A stretch of 64,000 nt of DNA from Pedobacter sp. ISL-64 (GCF_018613605.1 NZ_JAGGPU010000022.1:40647-104646); one strand, 5' to 3'. Numbered from the stretch's first letter, positions 51,409-60,479 are shown. Program-made: numbers and translations. Notes: a model not told the origin generated them from the sequence alone.

Positions 51409-52338
51409 TCATTTTAGCCTATCATGGATAAAATTGATTACCTTTTCTTTTTCAATAGGTTCAAACCAATTGATCTCTTCATCTCTTCTAAACCAGGTGA
51501 GTTGGCGTTTGGCAAAGCGACGTGTGTTTTGTTTGATTGCAGAAATGGCATCTTCAAAAGATAATTTTCCGTCTAGGTAGTCGAAAAGCTCACTGTAGCC
51601 TACCGTGTTTAAAGCATTATATTTTTTAAAGGGTATTAGCGATTTCACCTCTTCTAGTAAACCATCAGCAATCATTTTATCAACTCTTTGGTTGATTCGG
51701 TCGTAAAGGATAGCACGATCGGTATTGAGACCTATTTTGATAATGTTAAATGGTCTTTTCTTTTTTGTAGCGGAAAGCATTGACGAAAGTTTTTGTCCGG
51801 TTGATAAAAATACCTCCAAACCCCTGATCATTCTTTGTGGATTTTGTTGATCTACCTTTGCAAAATATTCAGGATCTAATGTTGCCAGCTGTTTTTGGAT
51901 ACTTGATAATCCTTCTTCTTCAAACTGTTTATTGAGCCTTTCACGTATGGCTAAATCAATATCTGGCATTTCATCCAAGCCATTAGTTAAGGCATTAACA
52001 TATAAACCTGAACCTCCAACCATAATGGCCAGATTGTGTTTTTTAAAAATTTGATCGAGGGTATTTAGCCCTTCTATTTCAAAATCGCCTGTGCTGAACA
52101 GTTGTGAAACCGAATGTGAATCAATAAAGTGATGTTTTGCCGCTGCTAACTCGCCTGCATCAGGTTTTGCGGTTCCTATGGCCATTTCCTTAAAAAACTG
52201 ACGGGAATCGGCAGAAATGATTTCTGTATCAAAATGTTGTGCCAATTGTATTGCCAAAGCCGTCTTTCCTATTGCGGTGGGTCCAACAATAGAAATTAAG
52301 GTTTTTGATTTTTTACTAGTTTGATCTACAGTAAGCAT
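51409..52338 (-). CDS. miaA: tRNA dimethylallyltransferase MiaA
   Basis: Adds an isopentenyl group to A37 of tRNAs reading UNN codons. The 309 residues have P-loop GPTAIGKTALA, DSRQFFKEM, GGSGLYVNALTNG and KQNTRRFAKRQLTWFRRD, all family hallmarks. A strong hairpin at 52354-52379 lies only 15 nt before its start and no -7 box is visible between, so transcription likely reads through from upstream. Confidence 0.96.
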   Translation of the reverse strand: MLTVDQTSKKSKTLISIVGPTAIGKTALAIQLAQHFDTEIISADSRQFFKEMAIGTAKPDAGELAAAKHHFIDSHSVSQLFSTGDFEIEGLNTLDQIFKKHNLAIMVGGSGLYVNALTNGLDEMPDIDLAIRERLNKQFEEEGLSSIQKQLATLDPEYFAKVDQQNPQRMIRGLEVFLSTGQKLSSMLSATKKKRPFNIIKIGLNTDRAILYDRINQRVDKMIADGLLEEVKSLIPFKKYNALNTVGYSELFDYLDGKLSFEDAISAIKQNTRRFAKRQLTWFRRDEEINWFEPIEKEKVINFIHDRLK

Positions 52339-52353
52339 AACATTTTAAAAGAA

Positions 52354-52379
52354 AAAGTCAGATGTATACATCTGACTTT
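52354..52379 (-). terminator. Terminator-like hairpin upstream of miaA
   Basis: Perfect 11-bp stem AAAGTCAGATG / CATCTGACTTT with a 4-nt loop; on the minus strand followed by TTCTTTT. It ends the 52447-53094 gene or attenuates miaA. Confidence 0.75.
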
Positions 52380-52446
52380 GTATGGGTAATAATTCGTTCG
52401 ATTAGTGCTGATCCGAAGGTTCTGGGCAGCATGCCGATATTGTGAA

Positions 52447-53094
52447 TTAATAGTCGTCTTTGTGGCTATCATCTTCGAAGTTATCACTATCAGAAAATTC
52501 GTCGCCGAATTCGTCTTCTTCGCTTTCTTCATCTTCCTCTCTCTCTTCGGTATTGATACCCATTTCGCCCATGGCTTCCAATTCGTCGGTATCTTCTGGT
52601 ACAAAGTTCATTTCATTTAAGAAATCAAATTCGCTTGCCGCCGCTGCTGCACCTCTTGGATCAACTGCCTGTGGACTGTTTTGCTCCATTATTTTGGGTG
52701 CTTCACCACTGCTTTTAGCTAAAAATGGATATTCTATATTTGGATCGGCATCTAAAATTATTTTTACCAGCTCTACATGAAAATCATAAGGGCGATCGAA
52801 ATTGTAGATATAGTAAAACTTTTGATGAGGGTCTTCAATAAAACCACTTAGTTTAGAATTCTCCATTAAAACTACACGGTCTTTTTTACGCTCACTTGGT
52901 AAATAAGCAATTTCATCACCTTTTAACCAATTATCGGTGCTTACGTAAAAAGAGGAAGATTTTTCGACATTATAACCCGTAGATCTGTGAATAGCCTTAT
53001 GCAGGTCTTCAAATGTTTGGTTTGATTTAATGTCGATCTCTCTTACAACATCATCAAAATCTTCGAAAGTAATTCTAAATTTATAAATAGCCAT
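52447..53094 (-). CDS. pRiA4b ORF3-like / IS1096 passenger-type domain protein
   Basis: A 215-residue protein. Residues 1-140 match the plasmid pRiA4b ORF3-like domain: YKFRITFEDFDDVVREIDIKSNQTFEDLHKAI and FYYIYNFDRPYDFHVELVKI. The last 60 residues are extremely acidic (DEESEEDEFGDEFSDSDNFE), as in DNA- or histone-mimicking tails. ATG at 53094 is chosen since upstream codons give a hydrophobic non-homologous lead. Despite the domain name there is no mobile element here; the neighbours are miaA and cca. Function unknown. Confidence 0.82.
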   Translation of the reverse strand: MAIYKFRITFEDFDDVVREIDIKSNQTFEDLHKAIHRSTGYNVEKSSSFYVSTDNWLKGDEIAYLPSERKKDRVVLMENSKLSGFIEDPHQKFYYIYNFDRPYDFHVELVKIILDADPNIEYPFLAKSSGEAPKIMEQNSPQAVDPRGAAAAASEFDFLNEMNFVPEDTDELEAMGEMGINTEEREEDEESEEDEFGDEFSDSDNFEDDSHKDDY

Positions 53095-53193
53095 TATAGT
53101 GTTTTGGAACAGTAAAAATAAAGTTAATTTATAATTACCACAAATATCAGGTGGCATAAAAGACAGCCTAATTGTAGTGTTTTAGCAATTAAA

Positions 53194-54600
53194 TTATTTA
53201 TTAACAGGATTTAATCCCATTTGTTTTGCCTGATTTAGCATAAAATTAAATGCTTCGTGATAGTCGTTTGTGATCTCGCCCTCTAATATGGCTTCGCGGA
53301 TGGCATTTTTGATTATACCAACCTCTTTTCCTGCATCAAGTCCGAAAGTTTCCATGATATCGTTTCCTGAAATAGGGGGCTGCCAGTTTCTAATTTTATC
53401 GCGTTCTTCTACATCCTTAAGCTTTTGTTTAACCAGCTCAAAGTTGTTTCGGTATTTTGTTTTTTTGTATTCGTTTTTAGTCGTTACATCGGCGTTGCAA
53501 AGCAGCATTAAACTTTCAATTTCTTCGCCGGCATCAAAAAGTAATCGCCTTACCGCAGAATCTGTAACGGTTTCCTGTGCCAGAACAATCGGGCGTAAAT
53601 GAAGCTGTACCAATTTTTGCACATACTTCATCTTTTCGTTTAAAGGTAGTTTTAACTGTGCAAATATTTTCGGAACCATTCTGGCTCCTCTATCTTCATG
53701 CCCGTGGAATGTCCAACCGTGGCCTTCTTCAAAACGTTTAGTGGCTGGTTTGGCAATATCATGTAAGATAGCCGCCCAACGCAACCATAAATCATCAGTG
53801 TCTGCGCAAATGTTATCTAATACTTCAAGTGTATGGTAAAAATTGTCTTTATGTCCTTTTCCTTTAATAATCTCTACCCCATAAAGCTGTGCCATTTGAG
53901 GGAAAATGAGCTGCAATAAGCCTGTATCAAAAAGATGTTTAAAGCCTATAGAAGGTTTTTTTGAAAGGATGATTTTATTCATCTCATCTGTTATCCGCTC
54001 TTTTGATACAATGGTAATACGCTGTTTTTGCGTTTTAATGGCATTTAGGGCAGCCGGATCGATGTTGAAATTAAGCTGCGAAGCAAAGCGGATTGCCCTC
54101 ATCATGCGCAAAGGATCGTCGGAAAAAGTAACTTCCGGATCGAGTGGGGTACGGATGAGCTTGTTTTCTAAATCTTTAATCCCGTCAAACGGATCTAACA
54201 GTTCACCAAAATGATCGGCATTTAAATTGATCGCTAAAGCATTGATGGTAAAATCTCTGCGCAGCTGGTCATCTTCTAAAGTACCATCTTCAACAATTGG
54301 TTTACGGGAATCAGAACGGTAAGATTCTTTTCTAGCGCCTACAAATTCGACTTCTAAATCTTGATATTTAATATTTGCTGTACCAAAATTTTTAAAAACA
54401 GCAACTTTGGTGCTCAGTTTTCTACCCACTGCTTCAGCATATTCTATTCCACTGCCCACAACAACAACATCAATATCTTTTGAAGGGCGATTTAAAAATA
54501 AATCGCGAACAAAGCCTCCGATTACATATGCTTCGGTATTGCTCTTATCGGCAATTGTGGATAAGGTTTTAAATATGGGGTTTTGTAGGTGTTGCTGCAT
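53194..54600 (-). CDS. cca: CCA tRNA nucleotidyltransferase / poly(A) polymerase-family protein with HD domain
   Basis: Adds or repairs the 3' CCA of tRNAs. The 468-residue protein has the class II nucleotidyltransferase motif GGFVRDLFLNRPSKDIDVVV (two Asp), RRDFTINALAIN (motif B), then the tRNA-binding helices and an HD domain with WAAILHDIAKP. Most tRNAs in this window lack encoded CCA, so the activity is needed. Length fits the Bacteroidota form. Confidence 0.95.
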   Translation of the reverse strand: MQQHLQNPIFKTLSTIADKSNTEAYVIGGFVRDLFLNRPSKDIDVVVVGSGIEYAEAVGRKLSTKVAVFKNFGTANIKYQDLEVEFVGARKESYRSDSRKPIVEDGTLEDDQLRRDFTINALAINLNADHFGELLDPFDGIKDLENKLIRTPLDPEVTFSDDPLRMMRAIRFASQLNFNIDPAALNAIKTQKQRITIVSKERITDEMNKIILSKKPSIGFKHLFDTGLLQLIFPQMAQLYGVEIIKGKGHKDNFYHTLEVLDNICADTDDLWLRWAAILHDIAKPATKRFEEGHGWTFHGHEDRGARMVPKIFAQLKLPLNEKMKYVQKLVQLHLRPIVLAQETVTDSAVRRLLFDAGEEIESLMLLCNADVTTKNEYKKTKYRNNFELVKQKLKDVEERDKIRNWQPPISGNDIMETFGLDAGKEVGIIKNAIREAILEGEITNDYHEAFNFMLNQAKQMGLNPVNK

Positions 54601-54719
54601 AAAAATTGCTTCGTGCTGTCCCGAATGTGCGAGATCAGCATTTATTAGTATTAAGTCGCTGAAAATAAATTGGGTGACGAATTACTTAATGATGCGAAAT
54701 TAATAAAAACTATTGAGGC

Positions 54720-55286
54720 TTACTTCCTAATAAACTCAAATTGTCCGCCGGGAGAAAGTTTCATAATGGTTGATGGCTTTCTGTTGGTTCGGTTTTCCTG
54801 CTCAAAATCTACCACATAATCAACAGCATCAATAATTTCGGGGGCTATATCGTCAAAGAATTTTGGCGAAGGCTGCCCGCTTAAATTTGCAGAGGTAGAA
54901 ACTATAGGTTTCCTGAAGCGTTGGATTAATGGTGTGCAAAAATCGTGTTTAACAACTCTGATTCCCGCGCTTCCATCTGCATTTATTACATTTTGGGCTA
55001 GATTTTTTGCTCCAGAGAAAATAATGGTTAAAGGATTTTCAGCATATTCAATTAAATCATAAGCCACATCAGGTATTTCAGCAACATAACTTTGCAGTTT
55101 GCTGTCTACATCCAGTAACACAATGAGGCTTTTTTCGGCAGGACGGTTTTTTATTTTAAGCACTTTATCCACTGCTTCAGGATTTGTGGCATCGCAACCT
55201 ATTCCCCAAATGGTATCGGTAGGGTAGAGGATCACCCCGCCCGATTTTAATACTTCAAAAGCTTTGTTAATCTCGTCTCTTAGCAT
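54720..55286 (-). CDS. L-threonylcarbamoyladenylate synthase (TsaC/Sua5/YrdC)
   Basis: Makes TC-AMP from threonine, bicarbonate and ATP, the first step to t6A37 in ANN-decoding tRNAs. The 188 residues show ILYPTDTIWGIGCDA, KNRPAEKSLIVLL and STSANLSGQPSP, all typical of the YrdC domain; no Sua5 C-terminal domain. It neighbours miaA and cca, so three tRNA-maturation genes cluster on the minus strand. Confidence 0.94.
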   Translation of the reverse strand: MLRDEINKAFEVLKSGGVILYPTDTIWGIGCDATNPEAVDKVLKIKNRPAEKSLIVLLDVDSKLQSYVAEIPDVAYDLIEYAENPLTIIFSGAKNLAQNVINADGSAGIRVVKHDFCTPLIQRFRKPIVSTSANLSGQPSPKFFDDIAPEIIDAVDYVVDFEQENRTNRKPSTIMKLSPGGQFEFIRK

Positions 55287-55381
55287 TTTACAAAGTTAAT
55301 TTATTAAGAGGAAGTTAAATAATGTTAATGTTTGGTTTTTGACTTTAAGAGTCTATATTTTTATGCAAACGCTAAAATAAT

Positions 55382-56149
55382 ATGAAAAAGTTATTCGCCC
55401 TCGCAATATTTATCGGTTTATCTCCATTCGTTATTGCCCAAAAAAAATCATATTTCATTATACAAACAACATCAATATTAGTGGAATAACCAGTGATATA
55501 AAATTGGAGCAATATTATTTAAATGGGCAGTCGTTAGAAATAGCTATGCCAAGTACTAGTTTTAAGAATGATACGACCTATGAGGGCCTACGTAGGAGGA
55601 CGAGGGCTAAGTTGATGGTGAAAGACAATGAGAAGAGAGTGCCATTTGTGTTGAAATCGCCAGATATTTCTGGTCTTATATATGCGGAAAACATCTGGCC
55701 AAAGGCAACTTATTTAGTGGTGGATACGTTGAACAATTTTAATTGGAAAATCTCTTCCGAAACAAGGAAAATTAATGGCGAAACTTGTATGAGGGCCGAA
55801 ACCGAGTTTAGGAGGCCGTAAATATATTGCCTGGTTTAAAAAAGATAATTTAGTTAAAGCTGGGCCATGGAAATTCGGCGGTTTGCCAGGCATTATATCT
55901 GAAGTGAGTGATACTGAAAATATATATCGCTATACTTTAGAAGAAACAGAATATGTAGACTAGTTTCCTATAGAACTAAAAATGCCAAATGCTTATACCG
56001 ATGATGAAATGATCAGTCATGGCACGTTTATTTCAAAGTGGAAAGCAAATAAAAAGGATGTAGAAAAAAATAATGATGTAGTTACTTATTCTCTAACGGG
56101 ATCAAGTAATATCAAACAAACAGTTGCACCTATTAAGGAATTATATTGA
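55382..56149 (+). pseudogene. Broken GLPGLI-family gene
   Basis: Joined frames give MKKLFALAIFIGLSPFVIAQ (signal peptide), then KLEQYYLNGQSLEIAMPSTS, AWFKKDNLVKAGPWKFGGLP and a C-terminal part ending KQTVAPIKELY. GPWKFGGLPGI is the family signature. Three lesions are visible: a frame change in the run of eight A at 55440-55447, another near 55811-55815 (extra base in TTTAGGAGGCCG), and an in-frame TAG at about 55961-55963. GLPGLI proteins are secreted and of unknown role, common in Bacteroidota. Confidence 0.85.
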
Positions 56150-56309
56150 TTTTGTAAAATATTTAATCACAGATAGATAGCATCAAAACATAATCAAACA
56201 GAAATCGTTTTACAGATAACAATCTGATTGTAAAAAATATAAATGATTTTCCTTTTTGATTGTCAAAATCGTTATATTTAATCAGGTTATTTACACAACA
56301 GCGCACAAA

Positions 56310-56867
56310 ATGAGAACAGCACAAAAATTATTAATGCTTTTTACAGTGGTATTGGCATTAGCAGGATGTACAACACTCCGCACCGCATCAGATTATGATA
56401 AAAATGTCGATTTAAGCGGTTACAAAACTTACAATTTTTACGATAAAGGCATAGCAAGGGTTAAGCTTAATAATCTGGATAAACGCAGATTAATAGCCGC
56501 GGTTGAATCTGAGATGAATGCCAAAGGATTTACCAAATCAGACCGACCTGATTTATTGGTGAATTTGGTGGTAGTTGCCCGGGAAAAAACAGATGTTTAT
56601 GGTCCAGGTTACTACGGTGGCTGGGGATGGGGCTGGCGTGGCGGCTGGGGAAACCCTTTCTGGGGCGGCGGCGGAACCTATGTAAACCAATATATTGAAG
56701 GTACAATCATTATAGATTTCTTAGATCCTGCTAAAAAGATCTTATTCTGGCACGGACAGGGATCCGGTTTTAACCTCGATAGCTTTAACAAAAGAGAAGA
56801 ACGTTTATACACCGGCGTAAAAGAAATATTGGCGCAATATCCACCAACTGTTACTGCTGCTAAATAA
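56310..56867 (+). CDS. DUF4136 lipoprotein
   Basis: A 185-residue lipoprotein (lipobox LAGC at about residue 21). The DUF4136 pattern is seen in DLSGYKTYNFYD, VESEMNAKGFTKSDRPDLLVNL and GTIIIDFLDPAKKILFWHGQG. A Gly/Trp/Tyr-rich loop (GYYGGWGWGWRGGWGNPFWG) interrupts the middle. ATG at 56310 starts a clean lipoprotein signal; the longer frame from 56256 does not. Cell-envelope protein of unknown role. Confidence 0.86.
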   Translation: MRTAQKLLMLFTVVLALAGCTTLRTASDYDKNVDLSGYKTYNFYDKGIARVKLNNLDKRRLIAAVESEMNAKGFTKSDRPDLLVNLVVVAREKTDVYGPGYYGGWGWGWRGGWGNPFWGGGGTYVNQYIEGTIIIDFLDPAKKILFWHGQGSGFNLDSFNKREERLYTGVKEILAQYPPTVTAAK

Positions 56868-56877
56868 TTTGTAGCCG

Positions 56878-57993
56878 TTACGTTAAAATATCTAAATAGC
56901 AATCCATTAATTGCTGAGTAACTACAGGGCTGTTGAATTTTTGAACAAATTCCAGCCCTTTTTCCTTCATCTCTTTTTGGAGCTGCGGTCTTTCAAGAAT
57001 TTGATTAATGGCTTTTGCAAGTCCGTTAGCATCATCAGGTGAAATGTATAAGCTATCTGGTCCGCCAGCTTCTTCCAGGCACGACCCAGTTGCTGCAACA
57101 ACAGGGACCCCCGAATATAGCGCCTCGATAATCGGAATCCCAAAACCTTCATAAAAGGAAGGATAAACAAAAACATTTGCCATTTGATAAATACCAGGTA
57201 GATCGGCAAAAGGGATATTTTTTAAGAATAGAATTCTGTTTTTAAGGCCGAGTTTTTCTATTTCTTTCTCAACGGTTTTGAAATAAGCCGTTTGTTTACC
57301 TATTACCACAAATTTATACTCCTCATTAACCTCTTTTAAAGCCTGAACAGCCAATTTAAGGTTTTTACGCTCTTCAATGGTGCCAACGTTTAGGATGTAT
57401 TTTTCAGGCAGTTTATAAGTTGCCTTAATGCGGCTTAAGGTTTCTTTAGCAAAAGGTGTTTTAAAACTGTCATCACAGCTTTGGTAAATTACCTCAATTT
57501 TTTCAGAACTGATCCCATATAAATCAATAATGTCTTCTTTTGTTTTTTCGCTGATGGCGATAATTTTATTGGCCCGTTTACATGCAGATTTGCTTTTCCA
57601 CTCGTATAATTTCCGGTCTATAAATTTATAATACTGAGGGAAGCGAAGAAAAATTAAATCATGAATGGTAACAATCGATTTAATCCGGGTATGTTGTATG
57701 GCTAATGGAATTTCATGACTGAGCCCATGATAAATCTGGCAACCATCTTGATTTAAATCTTTAAGGATATTTAAACTTCGCCATAAAAAAGGCCCGTTTT
57801 TTGGAAGCTTCAGTTCGATGTTTTCATTTGCGAGAAAAGCATCAATCTGTTTGGCCGATTTTACTTTTGGAGCGTACACCAAATACTGGTGCTGAGGAAA
57901 CTGATGTGCCAAATGCTCAATTAAAGACCGGCTGTAATTACCTAATCCTGTTAAGTTATTGGCAGCACGCTTGCCATCGTATCCAATCTTCAT
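56878..57993 (-). CDS. Glycosyltransferase, GT4 family
   Basis: A GT-B fold retaining glycosyltransferase of 371 residues. N-terminal acceptor domain starts MKIGYDGKRAANNLTGLGNYSRSLIEHL; the donor domain contains LNVGTIEERKNLKLAVQAL and the E-x7-E motif in FYEGFGIPIIEALYSGVPVVA. Sugar and acceptor unknown. There is no polysaccharide cluster nearby. It overlaps nothing and is convergent with the DUF4136 gene. Confidence 0.9.
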   Translation of the reverse strand: MKIGYDGKRAANNLTGLGNYSRSLIEHLAHQFPQHQYLVYAPKVKSAKQIDAFLANENIELKLPKNGPFLWRSLNILKDLNQDGCQIYHGLSHEIPLAIQHTRIKSIVTIHDLIFLRFPQYYKFIDRKLYEWKSKSACKRANKIIAISEKTKEDIIDLYGISSEKIEVIYQSCDDSFKTPFAKETLSRIKATYKLPEKYILNVGTIEERKNLKLAVQALKEVNEEYKFVVIGKQTAYFKTVEKEIEKLGLKNRILFLKNIPFADLPGIYQMANVFVYPSFYEGFGIPIIEALYSGVPVVAATGSCLEEAGGPDSLYISPDDANGLAKAINQILERPQLQKEMKEKGLEFVQKFNSPVVTQQLMDCYLDILT

Positions 57994-58071
57994 TAGAGGT
58001 GTAAGGTTTAAGGTAAAAGGTGTAAGGCTTTGGGTGTTACCTTACACCTTAAGCCCTATACCTTAAACCAT
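57994..58071. repeat. AGGTTTAAGG-word inverted array between dapD and GT4
   Basis: Left half GGTGTAAGGTTTAAGGTAAA, right half TTACACCTTAAGCCC and TATACCTTAAACC, complementary. On the minus strand it begins directly after the dapD stop codon. Confidence 0.7.
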
Positions 58072-58890
58072 TTATACGGCTACGTTATTTTCTCTCAACG
58101 CATCGTTAAGCGAAGTTTTCTTATCTGTACTTTCTTTACGTTTACCAATAATTAAAGCACAAGGTACCTGGAATTCGCCCGCAGGGAATTTTTTAGTATA
58201 GCTTCCTGGTATTACCACCGAACGTGCAGGAACAATTCCTTTATATTCTACTGGTGTTGGGCCGGTAACATCAATAATTTTAGTTGATGCAGTTAATACC
58301 ACATTAGCACCTAAAACAGCTTCTCTTTCTACTTTAACACCTTCTACCACAATTGCCCTAGAGCCTAGAAATGCATCATCTTCGATAATAACCGGAGCAG
58401 CTTGTACAGGCTCTAAAACACCACCAATACCCACACCACCACTTAAGTGAACGCGTTTACCAATTTGTGCACAAGAACCAACAGTAGCCCAGGTATCAAC
58501 CATAGTACCTTCATCAACGTAAGCGCCAATGTTTACGTACGATGGCATCATGATTACACCTTTTGCTAAAAACGCACCATAACGCGCACTTGCCATAGGC
58601 ACAACACGTACACCAGTTGTTTTATAATCGGTTTTTAAATCCATTTTATCGTGGTAAACGAAAGGACCACTTTTAATTTCTTTCATCTCGCGAATCGGGA
58701 AATATAAAATTACTGCTTTCTTTACCCATTCATTAATGCCCCAAGAGTTTAAAACTGGTTCAGCAACACGAATTTCACCCTTATCAAGGCCCATAATAAC
58801 GGCTTCAATGGCTTCGCAATAGTTACTGTATTTTAAAAGGGTTCTATCCTCCCAAGCGGCTTCAATTAATTTCTTTAAATCTGAATACAT
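58072..58890 (-). CDS. dapD: 2,3,4,5-tetrahydropyridine-2,6-dicarboxylate N-succinyltransferase
   Basis: Succinylates tetrahydrodipicolinate in lysine and diaminopimelate synthesis. The 272-residue protein has an N-terminal helical domain and a left-handed beta-helix of hexapeptide repeats (ARYGAFLAKGVIMMPSYVNIGAYVDEGTMVDTWATVGSCAQIG) and ends AGEFQVPCALIIGKR. Normal length; monocistronic. Confidence 0.96.
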   Translation of the reverse strand: MYSDLKKLIEAAWEDRTLLKYSNYCEAIEAVIMGLDKGEIRVAEPVLNSWGINEWVKKAVILYFPIREMKEIKSGPFVYHDKMDLKTDYKTTGVRVVPMASARYGAFLAKGVIMMPSYVNIGAYVDEGTMVDTWATVGSCAQIGKRVHLSGGVGIGGVLEPVQAAPVIIEDDAFLGSRAIVVEGVKVEREAVLGANVVLTASTKIIDVTGPTPVEYKGIVPARSVVIPGSYTKKFPAGEFQVPCALIIGKRKESTDKKTSLNDALRENNVAV

Positions 58891-58919
58891 GATGTTTTTA
58901 AATTTTACGCAAAATAAAT

Positions 58920-59110
58920 CAATTTTTGCTTATTAAATGGTTAATTGTTTAAATTGTTTTGTAGATAGGTTAACTGGTTAATCTTTTGAATTGGTTAACC
59001 GAGTCTGCGGGGTGCTTAATTGTTAAATTCTTATGAATTAGGTTAATTGTGGTTAGGCGTATTCTGCAGCTAACCGATTGACCAGTTTCTACAATTAATC
59101 AACATAGGAA
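58920..59110. repeat. GGTTAATTG-word array in the dapD/S4-gene spacer
   Basis: The 248-nt divergent spacer carries repeated words TTAATTGTTTAAATTG, GGTTAACTGGTTAATC, GAATTGGTTAACCGAG, GGTTAATTGTGGTTAGG and inverted copies AACCGATTGACCAG. Low-complexity, partly palindromic; no gene. Confidence 0.5.
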
Positions 59111-59124
59111 TTAACCTAATTATG

Positions 59125-59132
59125 TATTTTTG
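59125..59132 (+). promoter_or_regulatory. -7 element of the S4-domain gene
   Basis: TATTTTTG only 6 nt before the ATG at 59139, which implies a transcript with almost no leader. Confidence 0.55.
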
Positions 59133-59138
59133 AATTTT

Positions 59139-59540
59139 ATGACAGAGACAGAAAAACTTAGGATAGATAAATATTTGTGGGCGATCAGGTTGTTTAAAAC
59201 ACGGAGCCTGGCCACCGATGCCTGTAAAGCAGGAAGAGTGAAACTCAAAGGGCAGAATATTAAACCTTCTGCTATTGTGAAAGTTGGTGAGGTTTATCAA
59301 GTATCGAAAGGGATTGAAAAGAAAATTATCGAAGTGCTAGAACTGTCGTACAACAGAACAGATTCGCCAACAGCCTTAACAAAATATAAAGATTTAACGC
59401 CCGTTGAAGAAACACATGCTTTTAAATCGATGTTTCATGCACCAAATTTAAAACGCGATAGAGGTACTGGCCGTCCGACTAAAAAAGACAGACGTGAAAC
59501 TGACGATTTGATAGGAGGAATGTTTGACGAGGAGGATTAG
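59139..59540 (+). CDS. S4-domain RNA-binding protein (Hsp15/HslR-like)
   Basis: A 133-residue protein with one S4 domain at the N-terminus: LRIDKYLWAIRLFKTRSLATDACKAGRVKLKG. Hsp15 binds stalled 50S subunits that carry nascent chains. The C-terminal tail is basic then acidic (RDRGTGRPTKKDRRE, MFDEED). ATG at 59139 is preferred over a TTG at 59130, which lies inside the -7 box. Confidence 0.87.
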   Translation: MTETEKLRIDKYLWAIRLFKTRSLATDACKAGRVKLKGQNIKPSAIVKVGEVYQVSKGIEKKIIEVLELSYNRTDSPTALTKYKDLTPVEETHAFKSMFHAPNLKRDRGTGRPTKKDRRETDDLIGGMFDEED

Positions 59541-59546
59541 TTGGCC

Positions 59547-59666
59547 CCCAGTCTTGAGTCAAAAGTCCTTAGTCTAATCGAGGCTCGGATTAAATAATTA
59601 ACCCCCATTTTTGAGCCTTAAGTCGTCAATAGACTCATGACTTAGGACTATGGACTGAAGACTAAA
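59547..59666. repeat. AGTC-word inverted array overlapping the EcsC-family 3' end
   Basis: Left half AGTCTTGAGTCAAAAGTCCT then TAGTCTAATCGAGGCTC; right half GAGCCTTAAGTCGTCAATAG then ACTCATGACTTAGGACTATG, complementary in register. The right half from 59598 codes the last 22 residues and stop of the EcsC-family gene. Confidence 0.7.
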
Positions 59667-60371
59667 ATACCGCATCCGGTAGCTCATCATTGCTGTTTTG
59701 CCCAGTTTTTCGATCAATTTATAATTGGCGACTGCACCGACTGCTGCCCCTACAAATGGAAGCATCTGCGCAAGTTTGGCTAAATCAATATAATCGCGGT
59801 ATTGCTGTTGGAAGGTAAGCCAGTCAAATTCATCAATATTGGTAGGTAATTGGTGGGCTTTATCATCCCAATCCTGCATTTTCATAAATACATTCTGGCT
59901 TTCTTCTTTGCTTGAAAAGGCCAGCTGGAAGATGTGTAAAATATATAAACGTTCGCGGTAATCTTTAACATCGTATCCGTAAACTGCGGCAATATCAAAA
60001 AGCATCTTCATCTTTATGCCCAGCAATAGGGGGAAATCTGCCAGGCTCATTAAAAAACCTCCTGCACCTGTAATTCCGCCTTCTGCAGCACCTGTTTTTT
60101 TATAGTTTTCTATCTTTTGCTTAATTAATGCCTCGCGGTGCATCAAGGTTAAATCGGTAATTGGCTTCGACGTGGTAAATGTTGAACCAAAAAGCACAGC
60201 CTTAACCATTTGTTTAATGGCGGATGTGATCGCGTTATGAACCTTATCAGGGATATAACTATTAATTTTTTTCTGAACTTTATCGGTTACCTTATTAAAA
60301 AGAGAAGGTTTCTGCAAGGTTTTAAACCTCCAGAAATCTAATTCACCCGTTATTTTTTGTTCGTAGGTCAT
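59598..60371 (-). CDS. EcsC family protein
   Basis: A 257-residue protein of the EcsC family, named after B. subtilis EcsC; its function is not established. Motifs: GAAEGGITGAGGFLMSLADFPLLLGIKMKMLFDIAAVYGYD and AKLAQMLPFVGAAVGAVANYKLIEKLGKTAMMSYRMRYF, with glycine-rich hydrophobic segments that may insert into membranes. The last 22 residues (FSLQSIVLSHESIDDLRLKNGG) are coded by an intergenic repeat array and are probably not ancestral. Confidence 0.88.
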   Translation of the reverse strand: MTYEQKITGELDFWRFKTLQKPSLFNKVTDKVQKKINSYIPDKVHNAITSAIKQMVKAVLFGSTFTTSKPITDLTLMHREALIKQKIENYKKTGAAEGGITGAGGFLMSLADFPLLLGIKMKMLFDIAAVYGYDVKDYRERLYILHIFQLAFSSKEESQNVFMKMQDWDDKAHQLPTNIDEFDWLTFQQQYRDYIDLAKLAQMLPFVGAAVGAVANYKLIEKLGKTAMMSYRMRYFSLQSIVLSHESIDDLRLKNGG

Positions 60372-60479
60372 GCTTAATTACTACAATAATTATTCCTTAA
60401 AATTTAATATAAAATAACTTTGAAGAATAAAGAATAAACTATATATTTAGTTGCCTGATAAAAACTTAATCCTTTCATT

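Noticed and set aside
52447..53094. Mobile element, because of similarity to an IS1096 passenger/plasmid ORF family
   Set aside because: No transposase, inverted repeats or target duplications are visible and the neighbours are housekeeping genes.
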